64,000 nucleotides of DNA, taken from Polyangium sp. 15x6. Lineage in GTDB: Bacteria > Myxococcota_A > Polyangia > Polyangiales > Polyangiaceae. The translations under genes and the position numbers were made by a program. Location: contig NZ_JASBQE010000001.1 of NCBI RefSeq assembly GCF_029960785.1, forward strand, positions 186,001-250,000, read 5' to 3'. Shown here in pieces: positions 52,625 to 60,964 of this stretch (position 1 is its first letter; each line of letters begins with the position of its first letter). Below the pieces are notes generated by a model, which saw only the letters and a list, made by a program, of their open reading frames with translations, did not search any database and was not told where the DNA came from.

Positions 52625-52884
52625 GCACCAGATATTTCATGTCGAGTCTTTTCGTCCTCGTTTTGCTCGCGGGCGCGTGCGGCGAGGACAATCCGCCGGC
52701 AGACCCCTCGGGGAGCTCGTCGAGCAGCGGCGCGGGCGGGGCCGGCGGGGCCGGGCCCGAATGTTTCACCGAGCCCACGAGCCACGTGGAGATCATCAAC
52801 GCCTGCACCGACGCGGAGAAGGTGGACAAGACCGTGAACCTGCCGCTCCTGAATGCCGATGGCTCGTTGCCGCCGCTTCCCTGA
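52621..52884 (+). CDS. Small lipoprotein in the envelope operon
   Basis: The 87-residue product has lipobox LAGAC (Cys20), a Ser/Gly-rich linker and a short mature part (HVEIINACTDAEKVDKTVNL). It begins in the stop codon of the binding-protein gene (ATGA) and overlaps the porin gene by 32 bases. It may hold a partner at the membrane; no family recognised. Confidence 0.72.
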   Translation: MSTRYFMSSLFVLVLLAGACGEDNPPADPSGSSSSSGAGGAGGAGPECFTEPTSHVEIINACTDAEKVDKTVNLPLLNADGSLPPLP

Positions 52885-54187
52885 CCGTGCATTTCGGCGG
52901 CTCGTCGCGCTCGCGAGCCTGCTCGTCGCGAGCGCGTCCGGATCCGCGCAAGCCGAGCCGAAGCCAAAGCCGCCCGCGTCGCCCGTGCGCCTTCGCCTCT
53001 CGGGCTACGTGCAGGCCGACGCCGTGGCGTATCGGCAATCGTCCCAGGACGAGATCAACCCTGCGACCGGCGCGCCGCTCAACGAGGATCGATTCACGAT
53101 CACGCGGGCGCGCCTGCGCGCCGAGGCGAGCGCGGACATCGTGAGCGGCGCGCTCGAGCTCGACGCGAACACCGTCGAGGGGCCCGCCGCGCGTGTCATC
53201 GAGGCCGAGGTCTCGGCGCGCTGGCAAGGCGCGAACGCCGAGGCGCCGCCTTACGTCATGGCGACGCTCGGCCTCTTCAAGATTCCTTTCGGTGTCGAAG
53301 GACCGGAGCGCGAGCGGAGCCGCCTCTTCCTCGAACGAAGCATGACGAGCCGCGCGCTGTTTCCGGGCAACTACGACCTGGGCTTCCGCCTCTCGGGCGG
53401 ATATCGTGTCTTTCGGTATGCCGTGGCCCTCATGAACGGCGAGCCGGTCGGGCAGGTGTTTTTCCCGGCGCGTGATCCGAACGGCGGCAAGGACGTCCTC
53501 GGTCGCATCGGCGTCGATACCACGCCGCTCGCGAGGCTACGCGTGCAGGGCGGTTTTTCGGCCCTCTCCGGCACGGGCCTGCACCGGGGAACACCGAGCA
53601 CGAAGGACGTCCTCGTGTGGCGCGACGAGAATGAAAATGGCCTCGTGGAGGGGACCGAGATCCGCGCGATCCCCGGGACCGCGGCCACGCCCTCCGAGAA
53701 CTTCGACCGCTTCGCGCTCGGCGCCGACCTGCGGCTCACGGCGAAACTCCCGGTCGTCGGCGAGTCGTGCCTCTTCGGGGAAATCGTGCGCGCGCAAAAC
53801 CTCGACCGCGGCGTCGAGCCCGCCGATCCGATCGGCGCGGGCCGTGATCTGCGCGAGCTCGGCTTTCACGTCGGCATCACCCAGGAGCTCGGTCGGTATG
53901 CGATGGTCGGCGTGCGTTACGATCGGTACAACCCCGACCAGGACGCGAGCGAGCAACGCGGCAAGGACCTCGTGCCCCGAGATAGCACGTATTCCACCTT
54001 CTCGATTGCCGCCGCGCTCCGGTACACGCCGCCCACGTGGACGTTTGCCCGGGACAACCCGTTTCCCGCCCTGCGTGTCGTGGTCGAATACGATCATCGG
54101 AACAACGCGCTCGGCCGCACGGCGGGCGGGCTGCCGACCACGCTCGGGGACGACTCGTTCGCGGTCCGCGGGGAGGTGTCGTTTTGA
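52853..54187 (+). CDS. Porin-like outer-membrane beta-barrel
   Basis: The product, about 444 residues, has a signal peptide (VALASLLVASASGSAQA) and a barrel like the phosphate-selective porin O/P group: VRLRLSGYVQADAVAYRQSS, FTITRARLRAEASADI, GLFKIPFGVEG and ERSMTSRALFPGNYDLGFRL. Repeated alternating strands fill the remainder and the last residue is Phe, the usual barrel end. ATG at 52853 or 52859 overlaps the small lipoprotein gene. It should provide a diffusion path across the outer membrane for the operon's ligand. Confidence 0.85.
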   Translation: MPMARCRRFPDRAFRRLVALASLLVASASGSAQAEPKPKPPASPVRLRLSGYVQADAVAYRQSSQDEINPATGAPLNEDRFTITRARLRAEASADIVSGALELDANTVEGPAARVIEAEVSARWQGANAEAPPYVMATLGLFKIPFGVEGPERERSRLFLERSMTSRALFPGNYDLGFRLSGGYRVFRYAVALMNGEPVGQVFFPARDPNGGKDVLGRIGVDTTPLARLRVQGGFSALSGTGLHRGTPSTKDVLVWRDENENGLVEGTEIRAIPGTAATPSENFDRFALGADLRLTAKLPVVGESCLFGEIVRAQNLDRGVEPADPIGAGRDLRELGFHVGITQELGRYAMVGVRYDRYNPDQDASEQRGKDLVPRDSTYSTFSIAAALRYTPPTWTFARDNPFPALRVVVEYDHRNNALGRTAGGLPTTLGDDSFAVRGEVSF

Positions 54188-55074
54188 ATCGATGGCACGC
54201 GCTCGTCCTCGTTGGCCCCGTTCTCTCGGGCTGCGGCGGTGTCCCCTCCGATCCCGGGCTCTTTGCGGACATGCGCGTCGCGCCCGGCTCGTACGTGGAG
54301 GGGCCGATGCCAGAGGAGAATGGCGGGCCCGGCGTTGTCGCCGTGGACCTCGGCACGAATCGCGTGCGGGCCGGGCAGATCGACAAACCCTTGCGAGGTT
54401 CCCTCACCCCGGAGGCCACGTCGGTCGCGCTCGGCCTCGCCGGGGATACCGGGTACTGGATCGTCCCCGCGGGCTTACCCGACGTGCAATCGCCGGCATT
54501 TCCCACGTTCGACGTATCCCTCTCGTTTTCACCCGACATGCGCGCAGGTTCGCACGAGCTCCTCGTGCGCGCCGTCGACGCGGACGACCACTTCGGCCCC
54601 GCCAGCCGTCACCCGCTCGAAGCCACGGCGATCGCCGCGCCCGAGGGAGAACTCGTCGTCTCGCTTCGCTGGGATCGCGAGGCCGACCTCGATCTGCACG
54701 TCGTCGATCCCCACGGCGTGGAGATCTACAAGCGCAACATCAACTCGTACGAATTGCCGCCGCCCGGACAGCCTGTCGATCCCACGGCGTGGCAATCCGG
54801 CGCGATCCTCGATTTCGACTCCAATGCGGGATGCGTCATCGACGGCAGGCGCATGGAGAACGTCGTCTGGAAGGACGAACCGCCGTCCGGCCATTACATC
54901 GTCCGTGTCGACACGTTTTCTCTCTGCGGCGAGGCCTTCGCGAACTGGTCGGTCGACGTCCTCCGGAGCGGCGTCTCGCTCGCGCGGTCCACAGGACAGA
55001 GCGGACCCACGGACGAGGCCATGCCGCACGACAGGGGAGCGGGCGTCCTCGCGGTGGAGTTCGATCTCCCGTGA
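54184..55074 (+). CDS. Lipoprotein with YfaP-like (DUF2135) domain
   Basis: The product, about 296 residues, starts at a TTG overlapping the porin stop (TTGA), with lipobox LSGC (Cys17). The C-terminal half is like the YfaP/DUF2135 domain: VVSLRWDREADLDLHVVDPH, RMENVVWKDEPPSGHYIVRV. An N-terminal domain of about 100 residues precedes it. Probably a periplasm-facing or surface lipoprotein that binds the operon's other products. Confidence 0.75.
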   Translation: MNRWHALVLVGPVLSGCGGVPSDPGLFADMRVAPGSYVEGPMPEENGGPGVVAVDLGTNRVRAGQIDKPLRGSLTPEATSVALGLAGDTGYWIVPAGLPDVQSPAFPTFDVSLSFSPDMRAGSHELLVRAVDADDHFGPASRHPLEATAIAAPEGELVVSLRWDREADLDLHVVDPHGVEIYKRNINSYELPPPGQPVDPTAWQSGAILDFDSNAGCVIDGRRMENVVWKDEPPSGHYIVRVDTFSLCGEAFANWSVDVLRSGVSLARSTGQSGPTDEAMPHDRGAGVLAVEFDLP

Positions 55075-57122
55075 GGGGACGCGCCGCGCTCGTGATGGCG
55101 GCGCTGGCCGTGTGCTCATTTTCGAGGGCGGCCCATTCTGACGAACCTCGAGAGGTCACCGTTCGCGCGGCGCCACGCAAGCGGGATCCCGGACGCACGA
55201 CGGTTCGCGCAGACGAGGCCCGGCGCGTGGCGGGGACCCGGGACGATGCGCTTCGAATCGTCGAGAGCCTGCCGGGTGTCGCGCGCGGCGGGTATTTCGG
55301 AGGAGGGCTCGTCCTCTGGGGCGCCGCACCCGGCGATAGCCGCGTCACCGTGGACGGCGTGGAGATCCCGCTCCTCTATCATGGCAATGGCCTTCGTGGT
55401 GTGCTTCCCTCGGGCCTCGTGCAGGCCATCGACCTCGCGCCGGGCGCATACGGCGCCGAGTACGGTCGCGCGCTCGGCGGCCTCGTCCGCGTGACCACGC
55501 GTGACCTTCCGGCGGAGGGTATCCACGGCTCGATCGGCGCGGATCTCCTCGATGCCGCGGGCATGGTGAGCGCTGCCGTGGGCGATCGCGTGCGCGTCGC
55601 GGCCGCGGCGCGCGCGAGCCATTTCGATCGGCTCGTCTCCGCCGTCGCGCCGCCGAGCGTCCTCGATGTCGTGCCCATCCCTCGGTATCACGATTATCAG
55701 CTCAAGGCCACGCTTGCGCTCCGGGAGGACGAGGAGCTCTCGGCGGTGCTCCTCGGCGCGGGGGACGCGCTCACGCGCGCGCAGCCGTCGTCCGACCCCG
55801 CGAAGACACGTATCGAATCGACCGAGACCTCCTTTCAACGATTCTATCTGCGTTACACGCGCGCCCTGCCTGAAGGCGCGAACGTCGTCATCGTCCCATT
55901 TTTCGGCCGGGATCGCGAGCGTCGAGACGCCTCGTTCGGCGGAGTACCACAGGCGCGGGACGCGCTCACGTGGCGGTATGGCCTGCGCGCATCGTATCGC
56001 GCCCCGATCACGGACGCCGTCGTCGTGACGGCCGGCGTGGATGCCCTCGCGTCCCGCGCGAGCCTGTTCCGACAGGGCTCGCTCACGCTGCCTCCGAGGG
56101 AAGGGGATCTTTACGTCTTTGGCCAACCGCCTGGGAGTGACGTCAATGCCGATGATTGGAGCACCAACGTCGTCGACGTCGGCCCGTTCCTCGTCGCGGA
56201 GCTGCGGTTCGGACCTTTTCTCGTTACGCCGGGGCTGCGTGCCGACCTTTTCCTGGTGGAGGGTTCCCGCAGCACCCCGCGCGTGGGACAACCTCCCGGC
56301 ATTGGCTCGTCTCGCCTGTTGCCAGCGCTGGATCCGCGGCTCTCGGTGAGTGTCTCCCCCGTGCAGCACGTGACGCTCTCCGCGAGCGGCGGCCTCTACC
56401 ACCAGCCGCCCGCGGCCGAGGACCTCGGCCCGGTGTTCGGCACGCCAAACCTCACGCTCGCGCGGTCCGTGCACGCGAGTGCCGGCGCGTCCGTGCGCCT
56501 GCCCGCGGGCCTCGGCGTCGAGGTGACCGGCTTTTTCGTGTCGCTTGACGACCTCGTGGTCCGCAGCCGGCTCCCCACCCCGAAGCTCGCCGCCGCCCTC
56601 ACGCAGGAAGGCGAGGGTGAGAACTTCGGCGTGCAGGTCCTCGCGCGAAGGCAACTCCAGAATGGGATTTACGGATGGATCGCCTATACCGCGAGCCGTA
56701 GCGAACGGCGCTACGCGGGGGACGCGTCCTCGCGGCGCTTCGATCACGATCAGACGCACGTGCTCACGGCGACGGCCGGCTACGAATGGCGCGGATGGAC
56801 CTTCGGCATCCGGTTTCGCCACGCGACAGGCGCGCCACGCACGCCCGTCGTGGGCTCGTTCGACGACGTGACGACCGGCCGCTTTCAGCCGATTTTCGGC
56901 GTGCAGAACGGAACCCGCCTCCCGAGCTTCCAGGCCCTGGATCTCCGCGTGCAAAAGGCGATCGCCGTGCGCCGCGCCTCGGTCGTCCTTTCCCTCGACG
57001 TCACGAACGCGACGAACCAGGAGAACCCCGAGGAGATCGTTTATAACTACGATTTCAGTCGCAAGAGCTTCATCTCGGGTTTGCCCGCGCTGGCCATTCT
57101 CGGTGCGAGGGTCGAGCTGTGA
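55071..57122 (+). CDS. TonB-dependent receptor-like outer-membrane protein
   Basis: The 683-residue product has a signal peptide, a plug domain (ALRIVESLPGVARGGYFGG, RVTVDGVEIPLLYHG, APGAYGAEYGRALGGLVRVT) and a large beta-barrel ending ALAILGARVEL. The plug matches TonB-dependent receptors. It starts with GTG overlapping the previous stop (GTGA). No TonB/ExbB/ExbD genes are nearby, so energy would come from a shared complex. With the porin and binding protein it suggests uptake or display of a specific ligand. Confidence 0.88.
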   Translation: MRGRAALVMAALAVCSFSRAAHSDEPREVTVRAAPRKRDPGRTTVRADEARRVAGTRDDALRIVESLPGVARGGYFGGGLVLWGAAPGDSRVTVDGVEIPLLYHGNGLRGVLPSGLVQAIDLAPGAYGAEYGRALGGLVRVTTRDLPAEGIHGSIGADLLDAAGMVSAAVGDRVRVAAAARASHFDRLVSAVAPPSVLDVVPIPRYHDYQLKATLALREDEELSAVLLGAGDALTRAQPSSDPAKTRIESTETSFQRFYLRYTRALPEGANVVIVPFFGRDRERRDASFGGVPQARDALTWRYGLRASYRAPITDAVVVTAGVDALASRASLFRQGSLTLPPREGDLYVFGQPPGSDVNADDWSTNVVDVGPFLVAELRFGPFLVTPGLRADLFLVEGSRSTPRVGQPPGIGSSRLLPALDPRLSVSVSPVQHVTLSASGGLYHQPPAAEDLGPVFGTPNLTLARSVHASAGASVRLPAGLGVEVTGFFVSLDDLVVRSRLPTPKLAAALTQEGEGENFGVQVLARRQLQNGIYGWIAYTASRSERRYAGDASSRRFDHDQTHVLTATAGYEWRGWTFGIRFRHATGAPRTPVVGSFDDVTTGRFQPIFGVQNGTRLPSFQALDLRVQKAIAVRRASVVLSLDVTNATNQENPEEIVYNYDFSRKSFISGLPALAILGARVEL

Positions 57123-58021
57123 AGAGCCCCTTTTCGTGTTTGACGATACTTCTTGTCCTCGCGGGGTGCCTTCCCGTCGAAACCGAGCGCGAGTCGCTCG
57201 TGACAGGCCCGCGGATCCTCGCGGTGCGCAGCGAGCCGCCCGAGTCGAAGCCCGGTGAATCCGTCACGTACGAGGCGCTCGTGGTGACGCCGGACGGCGA
57301 GCCCGAGGGCGCCGCGATGCGCTGGGCTTTTTGCGCGGCGCCGAAGCCACTCACCGAAAACGGCTCGGTCAGCACCGCGTGCCTAGGAGACGCCGTCCGG
57401 CCGATCGTGGGCGCTTCCGCGAGCGTGACGGCCGCGACACCTCCCGACGCGTGCTCGCTCTTTGGTCCCGAGGCGCCGCCCGGCGATTTCCGCCCGCGGG
57501 ACCCGGACGCGACGGGCGGGTTTTACCAGCCAGTCCGCGTGGAAGCCATGCAGCGGACCGCGTTCGTGCTGGAGCGGATCACGTGCAACTTGCCGAATGC
57601 GCCGCTCGACGTCGCGGTGGAGCTCGCCGAGCGCCACGTCCCCAATCGAAATCCGAAGCTCCTTCCGCTGCACGCGTTCGTGAACGGCGCGTCCGCGTCG
57701 CTCGACGCATTGCCCGCGGGCGCGGACGTTCGATTCGAGGTCGGCTGGCGCGCCGAGGACGCCGAGGTGTATCCCACCTTCGATCCGAGAAAGCAGGTGC
57801 TCGTGGATCAGCGGGAAGCCTTGCGTGTCTCCTGGTATGCGACCGCGGGGGCCTTCGAGAGCGACGTGAACGGGCGGGCGACGAACGACATGGAGACGAC
57901 GGTGTCGAACGGATGGCGTGCGCCCGACGAGCCTACGCGTGTGTTTTTATGGCTCGTATTGCGGGACGGGCGCGGTGGGACCGATTTCGCGGGGTATGCC
58001 CTCGATGTGACCCCGCCGTGA
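57119..58021 (+). CDS. Lipoprotein, last gene of the envelope operon
   Basis: The 300-residue product has lipobox LAGC (Cys17), and begins at a GTG in the stop codon of the receptor gene (GTGA). It has an immunoglobulin-like first part (RILAVRSEPPESKPGESVTY) and Cys residues that may form disulfides. Function unknown; the coupling shows it belongs to the same unit. Confidence 0.72.
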   Translation: MKSPFSCLTILLVLAGCLPVETERESLVTGPRILAVRSEPPESKPGESVTYEALVVTPDGEPEGAAMRWAFCAAPKPLTENGSVSTACLGDAVRPIVGASASVTAATPPDACSLFGPEAPPGDFRPRDPDATGGFYQPVRVEAMQRTAFVLERITCNLPNAPLDVAVELAERHVPNRNPKLLPLHAFVNGASASLDALPAGADVRFEVGWRAEDAEVYPTFDPRKQVLVDQREALRVSWYATAGAFESDVNGRATNDMETTVSNGWRAPDEPTRVFLWLVLRDGRGGTDFAGYALDVTPP

Positions 58022-58030
58022 AGCGGGCAT

Positions 58031-58768
58031 CTACTCTTCCAGCGGGGGGATACGGAGCAACGCGAACGGATCGGGGACGCCATGCGGGCACTCCCAGACC
58101 TTGAACTGGAGCTCGACTTCCATCTCTCGCGCGATCGTTCGCACGGCCTGCACGCCCTCGATCAGATCACGGAAGACCACGGCAACGTGCCTGCTTCCCC
58201 ATTCCCCGTGATGCCACGCCGGCTCGATCGGCGGGCGGCTATCCCCTTCGCGGCGCCTCGTCCAGGAAGGTAGCTCCTCCGCGAGCCGCGCCTCGAAGGC
58301 GTCGAGTTTCTCCCGCCGAACCTCTTTGTCCTTGTATTGTTCATGCACGATCCAGTAGGCGAACTCGATGGCGATCTCCTCGTGCGCATGGTCGAGCTCC
58401 ATCTGGACGCGGCCGCCGCGCGCATAAAAAAGCTCGCCGATGACCGCCGGGATCGTCAAAGTGAACGAGGAATGGAAGAGCACCTGCAGCCCCGCGGCGA
58501 CGACCTGCGGGGGATCGTCGTAGTCGGGCCAATCGTCGTAGCGGCCTGGTTTGTCGCCCCGCAAGCCCTCGCGCTGCACCAGTTCGTCGAGCGGGGAGGG
58601 GCCGTCGTCGACCCCGCAGGTACGTTCGAGCCACGCGGAATGCGCCGCGCTCACCTCCGCGAGCAAGCGCGCGACCTCCTCGGCCGTGGCCTCGTCCTTG
58701 AACGTGCCGACGAGGGTATAGCTGCCGCTGTTGTTGCTGGCGAATGCCTGGAAGAGGTAGATACGCAT
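58031..58768 (-). CDS. Unknown protein paired with a radical SAM enzyme
   Basis: The 245-residue product begins MRIYLFQAFASNNSGSYTLV and contains a ferredoxin-like first part, an acidic middle (DDWPDYDDPP) and a His/Glu-rich helix (MELDHAHEEIAIEFAYWIVH). There is no signal or membrane segment. I do not recognise the family. It starts 5 bases after the radical SAM gene, so the two are one operon and may act together, for example as enzyme and substrate carrier or modifier. Confidence 0.7.
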   Translation of the reverse strand: MRIYLFQAFASNNSGSYTLVGTFKDEATAEEVARLLAEVSAAHSAWLERTCGVDDGPSPLDELVQREGLRGDKPGRYDDWPDYDDPPQVVAAGLQVLFHSSFTLTIPAVIGELFYARGGRVQMELDHAHEEIAIEFAYWIVHEQYKDKEVRREKLDAFEARLAEELPSWTRRREGDSRPPIEPAWHHGEWGSRHVAVVFRDLIEGVQAVRTIAREMEVELQFKVWECPHGVPDPFALLRIPPLEE

Positions 58769-58773
58769 GGGAG

Positions 58774-59793
58774 TCAGCCCGTCATCGGTAATCGTCGTGG
58801 GGAGCCGTCGAGGCCATACCCTGGCGTCCGCGCGCAACCAGGCTCGCGCGCGGGTTCGGCGAGCGCGGATGCGTGCGTCTCCCAGACGCGCAGCACGTCC
58901 GCGGCGGTCTCCGCGGGAAAATGCAGATGGTGGAAGCTGCAGGGGCTCACCTGTTTGTCGCTCGTGATCACCACGAATTCGCGACCCGCGGGGCAGGGGC
59001 GCCCGCCGAAGAGACGCGGCACGGCCTCCATGCGATCGCCCCAGCACACGTCGAGCTTGAGCGTCGCGCGCCCCGCGAGCGCGCGCCCGAGCACACGCGC
59101 GACGCGGGCAAGCTCCGACGCCTCGGCAGGATCGAGGTGCAGGGCGTGATCCGGGCCATTGTAGGAGAGGAGCAGGATGTCCCGACAACCCGCTTCCACG
59201 AGATCGAGGACGAACGCCGCGAGCCCGGGGAGGCGCGCGGGCGTGACGAGCCAGTTCACGCCGAAGCGCACGCCGCTTCCGGCGAGCCGCGAAAGGATGG
59301 GCCGGTGGTCGACGTCGTCGTAGACCGAAAGTCGAATTTGCCCGACGTGCGGCGCGAGCGCCGTGATCGTCGCGTCGTCGAGTCGCGTACCGTTGGTCGT
59401 CAAACTGACCGCGAGCCGCGTCTCCGTGTCGAGGCGCCGCACGAGCGCCGCGAATCCCTTGAACACGAGCGGCTCGCCGCCCCCGAACGCGACCTCCAGC
59501 ACGCCGGCACGATCGAGATCACGCAAGAGGGCGAACGCCTCCTCCGCCGTCCAGGCGCTTCGAGCCGCGATGTCGCGCGAGCAGAACGTGCAGGAGAGAT
59601 TGCACGCGTTCGTGATCGCGAACTGCACGACGCGCGGCGCGCGCATGCGGAGATGCGCCGTCTCGGGCCCCTCGCAGACGGCCGTGAGCCCCGTGCGCCG
59701 ATCGAAGCAGAGGAGCGCGCCGTCGAGCGCGAAACGTCGCATCGGCGCGAGCGCCCTCGGCAGCGGAATCTCGTCTTCGGGGCGCGGGAGCAC
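58774..59793 (-). CDS. Radical SAM enzyme with SPASM-like C-terminus
   Basis: The 339-residue product has a radical SAM core with CNLSCTFC (CxxxCxxC, 4Fe-4S), AFGGGEPLVFKGF and NGTRLDDATI, after a 70-residue N-terminal domain. The C-terminus has CPAGREFVV, SPCSFHH and a final GCARTPG, a reduced SPASM/twitch-like Cys set, suggesting peptide or protein modification. A GTG at 59793 is the start. It is co-transcribed with an unknown partner; no short precursor peptide was recognised. Confidence 0.87.
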   Translation of the reverse strand: MLPRPEDEIPLPRALAPMRRFALDGALLCFDRRTGLTAVCEGPETAHLRMRAPRVVQFAITNACNLSCTFCSRDIAARSAWTAEEAFALLRDLDRAGVLEVAFGGGEPLVFKGFAALVRRLDTETRLAVSLTTNGTRLDDATITALAPHVGQIRLSVYDDVDHRPILSRLAGSGVRFGVNWLVTPARLPGLAAFVLDLVEAGCRDILLLSYNGPDHALHLDPAEASELARVARVLGRALAGRATLKLDVCWGDRMEAVPRLFGGRPCPAGREFVVITSDKQVSPCSFHHLHFPAETAADVLRVWETHASALAEPAREPGCARTPGYGLDGSPRRLPMTG

Positions 59794-59880
59794 GCCTCGA
59801 GGCTATCCGAACGCAGCCGCGAGGGGAAGGGGACCCGGGCGCGTGAAACGACGGCGCGTTTCGGGTAAACTTCGCCGCGC

Positions 59881-60897
59881 ATGACGGCGCCCACGCACCT
59901 CCTCGTCGCGAACCCCATGGCCCAGAGCGGGCGTAATGCGGCGCGTATCGAGGTCGCATTGCGCCTGCTTCGTGCGGCAGGGCTCCACGCCCGACTTTTG
60001 CCGACGGAGCCCGGCGGACGCACCGTGCAGGCGGTGCGGGACGCGCTCGCGGAGGCGCCCTATCGATGCGTCATTGCCATGGGCGGAGACGGGACGTTCC
60101 GCGAGGTCGCCGAGGGGCTGCTCGAGAGCCCGCGAAGGGAGGCGGTCGCGCTCGGAATGCTGCCCGCGGGGACCGCGAACAACCATGGCCGGAGCTTCGG
60201 GTTGCGTGCGGGGGAGGGCGCGCTCGCGCGGAACGTCCGGGTCCTCGCGGCCGCCCGGGAGACGCGGCTCGACGCGGGGAAGCTCCATGCGATGGATGGC
60301 ACGGGCGGAACGATCGCGCGGGCGACGTTCTTCGATTCGGTAGGTTTTGGCATCGGAGCCGCGGTGATTGCGGCGCGTAACGTGGATCGGGATCGTGTCC
60401 GGCGTTTCGGCCGGGCCTTCGCACTTTATCGCGACGAACTCGTGTACGCGGGTGCCCTGGTCCGCACGCTCGTTTCTGCGCCGAGCACCGACGTCGATTT
60501 CGTTGCCGACATCGTCGCCGATGGATCCCACGACGAGGCGCGGCTCACGGAGCTCTTGATTCGAGGGACGCGCGTCTACGCAGGCGGGTGGGTGGTCGAT
60601 CCGACGTCACGCCACGACGATGGCCTCTTCGAGGTGTTCCCATTTCCCACCCGGCGCGATTGGCTCCGGCGCGCCACGCTCGGCCTCTCCGTCGGTCCCC
60701 TCGCTCGCGCCGGGCTCGTCGCCCCGGCCGCGCCGCCGGGGACGCGGAGGGCCTCACGGATCGACGTCCAATTTCGCGTCGCCGAAGGCGGCGCGCCCCC
60801 GCCTTGCCAGCTCGACGGCGAAGAATTCCCTCGCGCCGAGCGCGCTTCGATCGAGGTCCTCGCCCGCGCCTTGCGGCTGATCGTTCCGGACGAATGA
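59881..60897 (+). CDS. Diacylglycerol/lipid kinase family protein
   Basis: The 338-residue product has the DAGK catalytic motif MGGDGTFREVAEGLL and LPAGTANNHGRSFG, and a C-terminal beta-rich domain with QLDGEEFP, typical of DgkB/YegS-like lipid kinases. It should phosphorylate diacylglycerol or a related lipid at the membrane. Divergent from the radical SAM gene (87-base gap). Confidence 0.93.
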   Translation: MTAPTHLLVANPMAQSGRNAARIEVALRLLRAAGLHARLLPTEPGGRTVQAVRDALAEAPYRCVIAMGGDGTFREVAEGLLESPRREAVALGMLPAGTANNHGRSFGLRAGEGALARNVRVLAAARETRLDAGKLHAMDGTGGTIARATFFDSVGFGIGAAVIAARNVDRDRVRRFGRAFALYRDELVYAGALVRTLVSAPSTDVDFVADIVADGSHDEARLTELLIRGTRVYAGGWVVDPTSRHDDGLFEVFPFPTRRDWLRRATLGLSVGPLARAGLVAPAAPPGTRRASRIDVQFRVAEGGAPPPCQLDGEEFPRAERASIEVLARALRLIVPDE

Positions 60898-60964
60898 TTC
60901 TGATCCGTTTGAGGACAAAACATTTGACGGCGCTGCCCGATCAGGGAACGATGTCGTCGTGTTC

